DNA of 64,000 bases from Ktedonobacter sp. SOSP1-85 (GCF_016587415.1 NZ_BNJI01000001.1:3759501-3823500), one strand, 5' to 3'. Counted from the stretch's first letter, positions 1 to 8,619 are shown. Numbers and translations are program-made. Notes: generated from the letters alone by a model not told the origin.

Positions 1-1
1 C

Positions 2-316
2 CGCACAAAGACCTTCTTTGAGCAGTTTCTCCAGGCTTTTGACGCCGCGGATATCGCTATTATCAGCGATATATTCCCCGCGCGTGAGGTAGATACTGGC
101 CTGGTGCATACGCGGCAACTGGTCGCTGAGATCGCCAAACGTCCACGTTTTAGCCAGGAAGGGGCACAAATCCTCTATGGAGGAAGCGTACGAGAGACGA
201 CGCAGCGCATCCAGCACAACCTGCGCCCCGGCGATATTGTGCTCATCATGGGCGCAGGCGACATCTACACCGTCAGCGAAATGTTAAAACAGACCAACCA
301 ACCAGGTCACAAATAA
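2..316 (+). CDS. murC: UDP-N-acetylmuramate--L-alanine ligase, C-terminal fragment
   Basis: Only the last ~104 codons are in the window; the gene enters from the left edge. MurC is the cytoplasmic ATP-dependent ligase that adds L-alanine to UDP-MurNAc, the first peptide-stem step of peptidoglycan synthesis. What is seen is the C-terminal Mur ligase domain: an RTKTFFEQF start, then AIISDIFPAREVDTG (the family has a D-I-Y-x-A-R-E motif here) and a GDIVLIMGAGDIY motif near the end. murB follows after 28 bp in the same direction, the usual neighbour in division/cell-wall clusters. Assignment rests on these motifs and on context. Confidence 0.88.
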   Translation, partial: RTKTFFEQFLQAFDAADIAIISDIFPAREVDTGLVHTRQLVAEIAKRPRFSQEGAQILYGGSVRETTQRIQHNLRPGDIVLIMGAGDIYTVSEMLKQTNQPGHK

Positions 317-344
317 AAAGTAATCACAAAGGGAATCCAAACCT

Positions 345-1367
345 ATGGCGTTCGATAAAGAGACAGCTTACAGTGTGTTGCAAGAGCGATTTGCGAGTGT
401 GCGACGCGACGAACTACTATCACGTCACTGCACCTTTGGCGTGGGTGGACCGGCGGATATCTGGATCACACTGGAGACAAAAGAAGACCTGGTCGACCTG
501 GTAAACGAGTGCGCGCAGAGGCGCTGGCCGCTTCTCTGTCAGGGAAATGGCACCAATGTTTTGTATGCCGATGCTGGAGTGCGTGGAATTGTAGCGCGTA
601 TCGCTTTAAATAACTATCGCATTGAAGAGCGTGGTGACGGAACGGCGCTATTGACCGCGGGAGCTGGCGTGAGCTGGCCGAAGTTGCTCAATGAACTGGC
701 GACCCTGGGCTGGGGTGGACTGGAGTTTGGGCCGGGTATCCCAGGAACGCTGGGGGGGGGCGTCATTAGTAACGCGGGCGCGCATCATGGCAATATTGGC
801 GAGGTTTTGGAATGGGTTGAGGTGTTGGACGCACGTGCCTGCGAGGAGCAGCCTGTTACAGCCACTATCGAGCGCTACCAGCACGCAGAGTTGGACCTGC
901 GCTATCGTCATAGTCGTTTCCGCGCTCAGCGCCGGGTGCAGTTCGACGAGCAGGGTCAGCCCCTGGTGGCCGACCGGCGCTTTATTGAGCCTGCTGAGAT
1001 CATCATGCAGCTGGGTGTGCGTCTGCACCGTGCGGACCCAGCTGCCCTGCGTGAAACGATCAACAGCTACAAGCAGCACCGCAAGCAGACGCAGCCCCCT
1101 CAGCAGAGCGCGGGCTCGGTCTTCAAGAACCCAGAAGGAGACCACTCGGGTCGTCTGATTGAGGCGGCTGGCTTGAAAGGCTTCACGATAGGCAAGGCGC
1201 AACTATCAGAGCGCCACGCCAACTTTATTGTCAATCTTGGTGGAGCGAAGGCAGAGGATGTAGCGGCGCTCATACGAGAAGCTCATAAGCGCGTGCTAGA
1301 GCAGTTCGGCGTCGACCTGGAAATGGAGGTCGAACTGCGTGGTGAGTGGAAGGTTTCAACATCATGA
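345..1367 (+). CDS. murB: UDP-N-acetylenolpyruvoylglucosamine reductase
   Basis: Flavoenzyme that reduces UDP-GlcNAc-enolpyruvate to UDP-MurNAc with NADPH, in the cytoplasm. 340 aa, at the long end for the family. Visible are the FAD-binding part (TFGVGGPAD near residue 30, LLCQGNGTNVLY near 65, GPGIPGTLGGG near 130), a YRHSRF motif near residue 185 and the C-terminal substrate domain with QSAGSVFKNP, where the serine is the expected proton donor, and AGLKG. The ATG follows an AAAGGGA box. The last codons overlap the ftsQ start by an ATGA junction, which suggests translational coupling. An eight-G run near 750-757 lies inside the intact frame. Confidence 0.95.
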   Translation: MAFDKETAYSVLQERFASVRRDELLSRHCTFGVGGPADIWITLETKEDLVDLVNECAQRRWPLLCQGNGTNVLYADAGVRGIVARIALNNYRIEERGDGTALLTAGAGVSWPKLLNELATLGWGGLEFGPGIPGTLGGGVISNAGAHHGNIGEVLEWVEVLDARACEEQPVTATIERYQHAELDLRYRHSRFRAQRRVQFDEQGQPLVADRRFIEPAEIIMQLGVRLHRADPAALRETINSYKQHRKQTQPPQQSAGSVFKNPEGDHSGRLIEAAGLKGFTIGKAQLSERHANFIVNLGGAKAEDVAALIREAHKRVLEQFGVDLEMEVELRGEWKVSTS

Positions 1368-2584
1368 CACACAAACGACAACTACCAGAGCAGATGGCTA
1401 CACACATCTATAAGCGAGCAGCCGTCAAACGGATGGAAGGGAGTTATGGTAGGAATGAACGCGATGGTAGAAGCGCACGCAACGCGGAACAGCCTGTAGA
1501 GAGGTCGGTCGTGTTGCAGCGCGTTGTCACAATGCCGGAGGCCGATCCTTCGGCGGCATGGAATGCCTTTGCAAGGAGGCAGGAGCGGCTGAGAAGGACG
1601 AGAGCAAAGCAGCCTCAGTCGTCGAGCGTACAACAGCGGGTTGCTCCCCGGACCTTTGCCAAGACGGGGTCCTGGGCTACAGGTGGACGCATGAAGAGTA
1701 TGCAAAGACGCGTCCCGGACCCTCTATCCAGGTCGGTACCCGTACGAAGCGGGCGCCGTAGTGTCCGGCGCGGTTTTCTCTGGAGATTAGTCAGTATTAT
1801 TGTGGGTCTTCTTGTCCTTATTATAGCTTTGAGCTTCACATTCACGAGTAGCGCGTTTCGTGTTGAACAGGTGCAGGTCGTAGGAACGCATAATGCCGCA
1901 CTGGTTCAGGCCATTCAGAGGCAAGGGGTACAGGGGCAGAATATCTTTCTGTTGAATACCCCGGCCTTTGAGGCACAGGTCGAGAACTTGCCTCTGGTAC
2001 GTTCAGCGCAGGTCAATAAGCAATGGCCGAACCAGTTGACCGTCACAGTGCAAGAGCGTACTCCGCTCTTGCTGTGGCGGACGGGTCGGGAGACATATAG
2101 CATCGACAGTGACGGTGTCTTGATGGCTCGGGCCAGTGATACACCCGGCAGCGATGCGCTCCCAACTGTCACGGCGCCACTGACAGTCATTGCTCAGGGG
2201 AACGTGAAGTCTGGTAAGGTAACGGGTGGTGAGGGAATACAGGTGGGCATGCGAGTGGATGCGAATGAGATTCATTTTGCAAAAGACGTGTTTGAGCGTT
2301 TACCAAAGATAACTGGTATCAATGCTTTTCAATTACGTTACGATGGTACAATGTATGCTAATACTATTGATGGGCGGGGAACTCAGGGACGTAGTAAAGG
2401 CTCGTATGTAGTAGAGAGCCAGGATGGTTGGAAGGCTTATCTAGGAGATGCGGATGACACCAACTCGTTGGAGAATCGGCTTTTGACATTGAAGGCCATT
2501 TTGGATATGGCCAGGGAGCAACAACTGTCACTGGCCAGTATTGACCTTCGTTATGGGCTGCGTCCAGTGTATACTCTTAAGTAA
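1364..2584 (+). CDS. ftsQ: Cell division protein FtsQ/DivIB (POTRA domain)
   Basis: Single-pass divisome protein that links early and late division proteins. The chosen ATG overlaps the murB stop (ATGA) and has a GGAAGG box ~10 nt upstream; an in-frame GTG 18 bp earlier is less likely. About 130 residues form a basic, low-complexity cytoplasmic tail rich in R, K, Q and S, longer than usual. One transmembrane helix follows (VSIIVGLLVLIIALSF), then a POTRA domain (AFRVEQVQVVGTHN ... LPLVRSAQVNKQWPNQL) and the FtsQ/DivIB beta domain (LLLWRTGRETYSID, then LASIDLRYG near the C terminus). Position between murB and ftsA supports the call. Confidence 0.88.
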   Translation: MTHKRQLPEQMATHIYKRAAVKRMEGSYGRNERDGRSARNAEQPVERSVVLQRVVTMPEADPSAAWNAFARRQERLRRTRAKQPQSSSVQQRVAPRTFAKTGSWATGGRMKSMQRRVPDPLSRSVPVRSGRRSVRRGFLWRLVSIIVGLLVLIIALSFTFTSSAFRVEQVQVVGTHNAALVQAIQRQGVQGQNIFLLNTPAFEAQVENLPLVRSAQVNKQWPNQLTVTVQERTPLLLWRTGRETYSIDSDGVLMARASDTPGSDALPTVTAPLTVIAQGNVKSGKVTGGEGIQVGMRVDANEIHFAKDVFERLPKITGINAFQLRYDGTMYANTIDGRGTQGRSKGSYVVESQDGWKAYLGDADDTNSLENRLLTLKAILDMAREQQLSLASIDLRYGLRPVYTLK

Positions 2585-2600
2585 ATGCCAGCCAGTCGTG

Positions 2601-2690
2601 TGGCAGTAAATTGAAATGGATTGAGAGCGAGGCTATGAGGAAGCAACGGAGCGTGGTGCATGTGGCAGTGAAAGTGGTGGTTTACTGCCA
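2601..2690 (+). promoter_or_regulatory. Candidate ftsA promoter with flanking TGGCAGT repeats
   Basis: The ftsQ-ftsA gap holds a plausible sigma-70 promoter: TTGAAA at 2611-2616, 17 bp, TATGAG at 2634-2639. Around it is a perfect 10-bp inverted repeat, TGGCAGTAAA at 2601-2610 and TTTACTGCCA at 2681-2690, with a third TGGCAGT copy at 2662-2668 that can also pair with the right arm. The arrangement resembles an operator set or a leader hairpin controlling ftsA/ftsZ. No regulator is identified. Confidence 0.45.
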
Positions 2691-2751
2691 AAGCGAAAAT
2701 CATCGTTGTAGTGCGTCTCACAGTTGTACCGCCCAATAGGAGCGTAAAATC

Positions 2752-3996
2752 GTGCAAGAGCGGGTGATCGTCGGAATTGACGTTGGAACAACAAAAGTCT
2801 GTGTCCTGGTTGGCGAGCTTGATCGTGACGGGAAGCTGAACATTGTTGGCGTTGGCACCTGCCCTTCGCAGGGCTTGCGCCGCGGAGTGGTGGTAAACAT
2901 AGAAGAGACTGTTACCTCTATCGCGGCATCGTTAGACCGTGCGGAGCGCCTATCGGGGAAGAAGATCTCCGCCGCCTATGTCGGTATAGCGGGTAGCCAC
3001 ATTGATTCACAGAACAGCAAGGGGTTTGTTGCCATCTCACCAAATCATCGTGATATTGTGCAGGATGACATCAGCCGGGCTATTGAGATCGCGCAAGCGA
3101 TAGCGATCCCCGCCAACCGCGAAGTAATCCATGTGATCCCCAGGGGCTATGTCGTGGATGGCCAGGAGGGCATTAAGAACCCGATTGGTATGTCAGGTTT
3201 CCGCCTGGAAGTTGAGACCCATATTATCACGGGCGCCGTCTCTTCGATCCATAATTTGATTAAATGTGTGCATCGCGCGCATGTAGATATTGAAGACCTG
3301 GTTCTGGAGCCGCTGGCCTCAAGCGAGGCTGTGCTTGCCGAAGGCGAGACCGACCTGGGTGTGGCCCTGGTCGATATTGGTGGCGGCACCACGGATATTG
3401 CTATCTTTGCGGATGGAGCTATCTGGCAGACGGTTGTCCTGGGGGTCGGCGGGAATCACATTACCAGTGATATCGCGATTGGGCTGCGTTTGCCGCCCGC
3501 GGTTGCTGAAGAGTTGAAGATTACATATGGGCATTGTGATCCTGATAGCATCGATGAAGACGACATGATCGACCTGTCACAGTTTATGCCCGATTGCAAC
3601 GACCTGGTCCCGCGGAAGTTGCTGGCGCAGATCATTCAGGCACGTGTTGAAGAGCTATTTGGCATGGTGCATGAAGAGATCAAGAAATCGGGTTATGATG
3701 GCTTGCTGACGGCTGGCATTGTCATTACGGGTGGGTGCGCGGAACTACCCGGTATTCTAGATGTTGCGGCACGTACACTGGATATTCCAGCGCGTATAGG
3801 GACTCCTTTGGGGATGCACGGACTGGCTGATTCCATTAGCCGACCGGCATATTCAACGGCGGTTGGCCTGTTATTGTGGGGGTTGCGCCATACCTCGCTC
3901 ATGATTGATGAGGACGATGGGTATGGAGATGGATCAGCCGATATTAAGTCGCGCTTTAGTTTTCTTGGGCGCCTGGTGCGTGCATTTTTTCCTTAG
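2752..3996 (+). CDS. ftsA: Cell division protein FtsA (actin-like membrane tether of FtsZ)
   Basis: Actin-fold ATPase that anchors FtsZ filaments to the membrane and recruits later divisome proteins. 414 aa, typical length. Seen: phosphate-1 motif VGIDVGTTKVCVLVGE at the N terminus, the SHS2/1C region, phosphate-2 VDIGGGTTDIAIF near residue 205, an adenosine motif with GIVITGGCAELPG near 325, and a short C-terminal amphipathic helix (FLGRLVRAFFP) that would insert into the membrane. The start is GTG with an AGGAGCG box about 8 nt upstream. ftsZ follows after a 161-bp gap that holds a dispersed repeat. Confidence 0.95.
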   Translation: MQERVIVGIDVGTTKVCVLVGELDRDGKLNIVGVGTCPSQGLRRGVVVNIEETVTSIAASLDRAERLSGKKISAAYVGIAGSHIDSQNSKGFVAISPNHRDIVQDDISRAIEIAQAIAIPANREVIHVIPRGYVVDGQEGIKNPIGMSGFRLEVETHIITGAVSSIHNLIKCVHRAHVDIEDLVLEPLASSEAVLAEGETDLGVALVDIGGGTTDIAIFADGAIWQTVVLGVGGNHITSDIAIGLRLPPAVAEELKITYGHCDPDSIDEDDMIDLSQFMPDCNDLVPRKLLAQIIQARVEELFGMVHEEIKKSGYDGLLTAGIVITGGCAELPGILDVAARTLDIPARIGTPLGMHGLADSISRPAYSTAVGLLLWGLRHTSLMIDEDDGYGDGSADIKSRFSFLGRLVRAFFP

Positions 3997-4012
3997 ACTG
4001 AGTTTTTACATA

Positions 4013-4082
4013 CTTCTTATCCGAAAACCCTGAGCGCGAAGCGCTAGGCACGCCAGTGACGTTGGGTTTCGGAATAAGATCT
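4013..4082 (+). repeat. Modular dispersed repeat, copy 1 (short form, between ftsA and ftsZ)
   Basis: Imperfect inverted repeat with outer arms CTTCTTATCCGAAAACCC and GGGTTTCGGAATAAGAT, and inner blocks CTGAGCGCG, AAGCGCTAG and CACGCCAGTGACGTT. The same blocks occur at 8532, 21431, 21639, 24817 and 52257. This copy lacks the CCCCATTCGGGG module found in other copies. It lies 76 nt upstream of the ftsZ start, with the AATAAGAT end toward the gene. Confidence 0.8.
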
Positions 4083-4157
4083 TTGAGAATGGTGTAAGAG
4101 AAAAGTGTTTCTCGTCCGTTCTACCTAGTAGAGACTCGAAAGGGGGCCACGAAACGT

Positions 4158-5630
4158 ATGTTACCTATGGACAATGAACAACTCGAAGGCTTTGCTCAGA
4201 TTCGCGTTATTGGAGTGGGTGGAGGCGGCAGTAACGCGGTCAATCGCATGATACAAGCCAACATGACCGGCATCGAATTTATTGCTATTAATACTGATGC
4301 CCAGGCGCTACTACGCACGGATGCGCCCATGCAGATCCACATTGGTCAAAAACTGACGCGTGGCCTCGGAGCTGGTGGAAACCCTGGTGTCGGATGCAAG
4401 GCCGCAGAAGAGAATGCGGAAGAGATCTACGAGGTACTCAAAGGCTCCGACATGGTGTTTATCACGGCTGGAATGGGTGGTGGAACCGGAACGGGCGCCA
4501 GTCCGGTTGTGGCACAGATCGCGCGCGAACTTGGCGCGCTCACAGTCGGCGTGGTGACGCGTCCCTTCTCCTTTGAAGGGAAGAAGCGTCAACTCTCGGC
4601 TGAGGAGGGCATCGCTAGCCTGAAGCAGCATGTCGATACCCTGATTACCGTGCCCAATGATCGCCTGTTACATATCGCGGATAAGCGCACCCCGCTCTCC
4701 GAGGCATTTAAGCTTGCGGACGACGTTCTGCGTCAAGGTATTCAAGGTATCAGCGACTTGATTACCGTTCCAGGGTTGATCAACCTGGACTTCGCCGACG
4801 TCAAGACGATCATGTCTTCCGCTGGCTCGGCACTCATGGCCATTGGTGAGGCCGGGGGAGACGCGCGCGCGGTCGAGGCGGCGCAGATGGCGATTGCCAG
4901 CCCCTTACTGGATATCGATATCAGCGGTGCGCGTGGTGTGCTCTTTAACATCACAGGCGGCCTGGATATGACGCTCTTCGAGGTTCACGAGGCGGCTGAG
5001 ATTATCAGCCAGGCCGCGCATCCTGACGCGAATATTATCTTTGGCGCGGTGCAGGATCAGCACTTCGATGGCAAAATGAAGATCACCGTCATCGCTACTG
5101 GTTTCGATAGCAATACAGTGGTGCGTGGGGCTTCAACCAGCTATCCCGTCGCGCAGCCGCCTGTGCGCAACGAGCCGCGTCCACACTACACGAACTCGGG
5201 CATGTCGGCCGCGAACAAGGAGGAGAAATCCTCGCGCTTCGCCGAGGTCGATATGCCGCCTGTAACGCCGCCCATCTCGGTAAACCTGCCCAGCCAGGTG
5301 GCCGGGCCTATGGGTGGCGAGCGTAGTGTGAGGCGCAATGAGAGTCCAGCGTATAACTCGTTGCCACCTGTGGTTCCTGCCACACGTGAGCCAGCGGACG
5401 TGCTGCCCGAGGATGAGGAGGACGAAGAGGACTATCCTTACGATGAAGAGCCAGTCAATCCCACTCAGGGACGATTGCCTGTGCCTCAGCCGGAGGATCA
5501 GCCGGTGCAGCCCAGGGTGATTCAGCGCAAGGTGCGCGGGCTCAACCCGGAGCTAAATCGGGGAAGTCGCAATGCCCCTTCCGGGGATGTAATCGATATT
5601 CCCGCCTTCCTCCGCCAGCGCCGCACATAA
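4158..5630 (+). CDS. ftsZ: Cell division protein FtsZ (tubulin-like GTPase)
   Basis: GTP-dependent polymer that forms the Z ring. 490 aa, longer than the ~380-400 aa norm because of the C-terminal linker. The GTPase domain has GVGGGGSNAVNRM near residue 17, the tubulin signature GGGTGTGASP near 112 and NPGVGCKAAEEN before it. After about residue 320 the chain becomes a proline/acidic linker of ~150 residues with an E/D-rich run (PEDEEDEEDYPYDEEP). It ends in DVIDIPAFLRQRR, the conserved peptide that binds FtsA and other partners. A GGGGG box 11 nt upstream supports the ATG at 4158; ATG 4167 is possible. Confidence 0.97.
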   Translation: MLPMDNEQLEGFAQIRVIGVGGGGSNAVNRMIQANMTGIEFIAINTDAQALLRTDAPMQIHIGQKLTRGLGAGGNPGVGCKAAEENAEEIYEVLKGSDMVFITAGMGGGTGTGASPVVAQIARELGALTVGVVTRPFSFEGKKRQLSAEEGIASLKQHVDTLITVPNDRLLHIADKRTPLSEAFKLADDVLRQGIQGISDLITVPGLINLDFADVKTIMSSAGSALMAIGEAGGDARAVEAAQMAIASPLLDIDISGARGVLFNITGGLDMTLFEVHEAAEIISQAAHPDANIIFGAVQDQHFDGKMKITVIATGFDSNTVVRGASTSYPVAQPPVRNEPRPHYTNSGMSAANKEEKSSRFAEVDMPPVTPPISVNLPSQVAGPMGGERSVRRNESPAYNSLPPVVPATREPADVLPEDEEDEEDYPYDEEPVNPTQGRLPVPQPEDQPVQPRVIQRKVRGLNPELNRGSRNAPSGDVIDIPAFLRQRRT

Positions 5631-5639
5631 GACAGTCAC

Positions 5640-5712
5640 ATAGAAGAAATAAAAACGAGATGTCCCTGGCAGCCACAGGCTGCCAGGGACATCTCGTTTT
5701 TATTTCTTCTAT
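5640..5712. terminator. Long perfect hairpin, 35-bp stem, between convergent ftsZ and BON gene
   Basis: Arms 5640-5674 and 5678-5712 are perfect reverse complements with a 3-nt loop (ACA). The GC-rich apex is flanked by A-rich and T-rich ends, so either strand ends in a T-rich tract. It starts 9 nt after the ftsZ stop and ends 4 nt before the stop of the opposing gene, so it can act as a two-way terminator. The stem is far longer than a usual intrinsic terminator. Confidence 0.85.
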
Positions 5713-5716
5713 AGAA

Positions 5717-6514
5717 CTAAGCGTTGCGTGTCTTTCCGAGGTTACCGGGAATCTCTTTGTTCAGGCCAATGTGATTGACCACAACCTTGACGCCGGTAAT
5801 GCCGACCATCTCGCGCTCCAGAGCGTATTTCATCTCTTTCTGAGGTACATCGCCGTAAAGGTGCAGGATGTAGTTCTCAACCAGAATCGAGATGTTTTGC
5901 GCACCCTCAAGCTTGCCCTTGGCGCGCATGGCGTCGAGGCGCTGATAGGCTGTACGCAGGATCGAGTCTTCCGCGATCATGAAGTTTTTCACTTCCAGCA
6001 CACCAGGAATTTGGCGTAGCTCATTGACGAGCTCATCGCGCTGAGACTCCATTTCCACCTTACCATAGAGTGCCAGGGTCACGCCCTCGCTATTCTCGCC
6101 CTCTAGCTCCACCTTCGCCAGGTGAGTACTATAGGCGGTGCTGCTGACCGTTACCGAGCGCTCTGCGATTTCACGTGCACGTGTCAGAATGTCACGCGCG
6201 CCCTCGCTGGTGATTTGCATGGGAGTTGTGGACGCTTCATGGTGGGAATGTCCCGCCATGGGGTCTTCTAATGCCCAGCCCATAATGCCAACGATGATGA
6301 ACGGTGCGCCAATAATTGCAAGCAAGGGGCTATCCGGTAGGCCGAGCAATCCCGCGACGGTCACCAGAATAGCGGCGCTCAGGACAAGCGGCCACAGGCT
6401 GGGACTTGGCAGATGGATATGCTTTTCGGCCTCGGTCACTTCTGCCTCTTGCGACACCCCAAGGTCTTGTTCGTTATCGATGATAAGCTTGGTGCCTTGA
6501 AGAGAAGTATCCAT
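5717..6514 (-). CDS. Membrane protein with oxidase small-subunit-like hairpin and BON domains
   Basis: 265 aa from the chosen ATG (GGAGG lies ~16 nt upstream, rather far; a longer frame exists but has no better signal). Residues ~35-85 form two membrane helices with the pattern SLWPLV ... GWALED. The same spacing of SxWPLV and GW occurs in the small protein encoded at 19356-19691 in the oxidase operon. A His-rich bit (MAGHSHHE) follows, then two BON-like domains of ~70 residues (each with an ALYGKVEMES- or LHLYGDVPQ-type strand), which usually bind lipid or envelope components. Precise function unknown; it lies two genes from SCO1 and CtaB. Confidence 0.7.
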   Translation of the reverse strand: MDTSLQGTKLIIDNEQDLGVSQEAEVTEAEKHIHLPSPSLWPLVLSAAILVTVAGLLGLPDSPLLAIIGAPFIIVGIMGWALEDPMAGHSHHEASTTPMQITSEGARDILTRAREIAERSVTVSSTAYSTHLAKVELEGENSEGVTLALYGKVEMESQRDELVNELRQIPGVLEVKNFMIAEDSILRTAYQRLDAMRAKGKLEGAQNISILVENYILHLYGDVPQKEMKYALEREMVGITGVKVVVNHIGLNKEIPGNLGKTRNA

Positions 6515-6678
6515 AGGCTTTTCTCGCTTTCCTCCAAGAGTAATAAGAACCATGAGGACATAATTTTCCATCATTGTCCTAGAAGTAAGCATACCAAATC
6601 TGCCGATTTCGCGCAAGCAGATGGGGGATTGCACGGCCTGGGAGCTCGCTTTGTAAGGAGAGTGTAAGGTGTGAGCTA

Positions 6679-7692
6679 TCAGGCCTCTTCCCAGGCCTGG
6701 TGGAGTAGGCGACTCTCTATCTCCTGCCAGGTACGCAACTCCGCCACCGGGCGTGTAAGTGGCTCGCCCTGCTGCTGAGCCTGAATCATAGTCTGTGTTA
6801 CCTGGAGCTGGAAGTTCGCGATAGAGCTTTGCTGTCTCTGGGTAGAAGGCAGTAGGCCCAGGTCGAGATCCTGAATCCGGTAGAACTCATGAGATTCAAA
6901 GGCCAGGGTCAGGAGTTCGGCGTAGTGAATGGCCAGGTCCAGGCAGGTCGAGACGAAAAAATGAGGTTGGGTACTGGCGATTGAGAGTACACCCGCTACG
7001 CGATCAGCTCGGACGATAGGCAGGCCAATAATACTCTCCTCCAGCGCGGTAGCGTGGGCTGGAAAGAGGCGCTGTCTCTCGTCGCGCGTTTGGATCGCGA
7101 TATAATGGCCACGAAGCGCCGCCTGTCCGATAAGCGATTCCGCACCGAAAAAGACGGTCTGGTTCTCATGATTATTCCAGGGAGGTGTGCCACGTCCAAA
7201 GGTAGTACGCAGGCTGTGTATCCGAGGCTGCTGAACATCAGGTGGGGTAACTTGTGATTGCGTGGGAACACATTGCGCGATACAGACCTCCATTCCATTT
7301 TGTGTGGGATCGAGATGGGCCAGAATTTGTTGCAGGACGGCGATACAGATGGCCGATGAACGTAGGAATAAGGAGCTAGTGGTATGTATGTTAAGCACAC
7401 GTGTATAGAAGTTCGAAGGAATAAGGGGCGCAATATCTTCTTGCCATGCCTCCTCCTCGGCGAAGAGGTGAGGATATTCGCTGGTAATTAGCTCAATCAG
7501 TCGCTGGCGCTGCGTGGGAAGCACATCAATCAGCTGGCGCAAGCTTTCTGCGCGTGGTTTCGACCTGGCGTTAGCCCAGCGTGTGAGAGTAATCGGATTT
7601 ACCCGCAACAGGTCGGCGATGCGCTGACGTTCCTGCGCATCGCTAATGATTTGTCCTAGCAGGCCTCGCCAGGTGGATGTCTCTTGCGTCAT
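6679..7692 (-). CDS. HTH plus GAF-domain sensor regulator
   Basis: 337 aa from the chosen ATG; the longer frame adds a very basic 32-residue lead that looks non-coding. The N terminus carries an XRE-like helix-turn-helix (LLRVNPITLTRWANARSKP). After a linker comes a GAF-type sensor domain (about residues 120-270; GLPIVRADRVAGVLSIAST). The C-terminal ~60 residues are helical and Q-rich. No kinase, HATPase or receiver motif is present, so this is probably a one-component regulator of unknown ligand. It is the last gene on the minus strand before the ftsZ convergence. Confidence 0.6.
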   Translation of the reverse strand: MTQETSTWRGLLGQIISDAQERQRIADLLRVNPITLTRWANARSKPRAESLRQLIDVLPTQRQRLIELITSEYPHLFAEEEAWQEDIAPLIPSNFYTRVLNIHTTSSLFLRSSAICIAVLQQILAHLDPTQNGMEVCIAQCVPTQSQVTPPDVQQPRIHSLRTTFGRGTPPWNNHENQTVFFGAESLIGQAALRGHYIAIQTRDERQRLFPAHATALEESIIGLPIVRADRVAGVLSIASTQPHFFVSTCLDLAIHYAELLTLAFESHEFYRIQDLDLGLLPSTQRQQSSIANFQLQVTQTMIQAQQQGEPLTRPVAELRTWQEIESRLLHQAWEEA

Positions 7693-7801
7693 AACTTTCT
7701 TATCCCTTGCGCGTCTGCGTATCTTACGCCTTCTTCTTTCTTCTCCATGGATTTGCCATGTAAAATCATACCGTATTGATTGATACACGTCAATAAGCAG
7801 A

Positions 7802-7861
7802 TAGAGAGTGTGTAAAGCGGCGGCCCCTCGACTGAGGGGCCGCCGCTTTACACACTCTCTA
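7802..7861. terminator. Long perfect hairpin, 28-bp stem, after the SCO1 gene
   Basis: Arms 7802-7829 and 7834-7861 are perfectly complementary with a 4-nt loop (GACT). The hairpin directly follows the stop of the minus-strand SCO1 gene (7864) and lies ~110 nt upstream of the next minus-strand start. Its sequence is unlike the other long hairpins in the window. No long T tract follows on the minus strand. Confidence 0.8.
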
Positions 7862-7863
7862 CT

Positions 7864-8508
7864 TTATTCGCTGAGGAGTTTTTTCAGGTTGCTGGCTAGC
7901 TGATCGGGGGTAAAGCTGGTGTCCTGGAAGACGCGCTCGTGGCCCTGCTTGTCGAGGACATAGATGCCAAGGCTGTGATCGGCGGTGTTCCCATTGCTGT
8001 TCGCATAGACGTGGTAGTTGCTCCAGACAGGAGAGAGCTGCTGGCTTGAGCCAGTGAGAAAATGCCAGTTGCTCTGATCCAGGCTATGGGCCTGGGTAAA
8101 GTTGGAGGCCGCCTGAGGCGTGTCGTTCTGGGGATCTGTGCTGATCGCAAGCATGGTCACATGGCTGGCATCGTTTCCCAGGAGTTGGAAGGTCGAATGC
8201 AGCTTCTGGGCTTCCAGAGGACACTGATCGGGGCAGCGCGTAAACATGAAGGTGACCACGACTGGCTGGCCTTTAAAATCGGCGAGCGAGACGGTCTTTC
8301 CATGCTGGTCAATCAAGGTAAAACCGGGAGCGGCAGCGCCGCCCAGGTCTGTCCCCTGAAGTCCCGAAGTGGTGACAGAGGGGGTGTCTATCGAGCTCGC
8401 CTTATCGGCTGAGACCCGCTGATAGACCAGGACAAAGATAACGACCAGTACGGCCAGGCTTAAAACTGAAAGGCGTGAGGCTAGACGCCAGTTCCATCGG
8501 ATACTCAT
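7864..8508 (-). CDS. SCO1/SenC family copper chaperone for cytochrome oxidase
   Basis: Thioredoxin-fold protein that delivers copper to, or reduces, the CuA site of cytochrome c oxidase subunit II. 214 aa. An N-terminal signal-anchor helix (VLSLAVLVVIFVLVY) places the domain outside the membrane. The copper-binding CxxxC motif is in FTRCPDQCPLE (about residue 93-97) and the third ligand, a histidine, in DHSLGIYVLD near residue 180. It lies downstream of the haem O synthase gene on the same strand, separated by a modular repeat, and serves the oxidase encoded at 16.5-20.4 kb. Confidence 0.92.
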   Translation of the reverse strand: MSIRWNWRLASRLSVLSLAVLVVIFVLVYQRVSADKASSIDTPSVTTSGLQGTDLGGAAAPGFTLIDQHGKTVSLADFKGQPVVVTFMFTRCPDQCPLEAQKLHSTFQLLGNDASHVTMLAISTDPQNDTPQAASNFTQAHSLDQSNWHFLTGSSQQLSPVWSNYHVYANSNGNTADHSLGIYVLDKQGHERVFQDTSFTPDQLASNLKKLLSE

Positions 8509-8531
8509 AGCTTCTCTCGACTGTCCTTGAT

Positions 8532-8619
8532 GATCTTATTCCGAAATCCAACGTCACTCGCGTGACTAGCGCTTCCCCCATTCGGGGACAGGCGCGCTCA
8601 GGATTTCAGCTAAGAAGTA
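8532..8619 (-). repeat. Modular dispersed repeat, copy 2 (between ctaB and SCO1 genes)
   Basis: Read on the minus strand it runs from an ACTTCT end, through CCTGAGCGCGCC, GTCCCCGAATGGGGG, AAGCGCTAGTCACGC and GAGTGACGTTGG, to a GATTTCGGAATAAGATC end. This is the same order as copies 1, 4 and 6. It sits 24 nt upstream of the SCO1 start, with the AATAAGATC end facing that gene. It carries one CCCCATTCGGGG module. Confidence 0.82.

Noticed and set aside
740..760. Run of eight G in murB as a frameshift site
   Set aside because: The murB frame is intact through the run and both sides match the family.
648..1202. Open frames on both strands inside murB
   Set aside because: Shadows of a well-conserved gene; no signals of their own.
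5660..6019. Plus-strand frame crossing the hairpin after ftsZ
   Set aside because: It lies in the 35-bp hairpin and antisense to the BON gene; no ribosome site.
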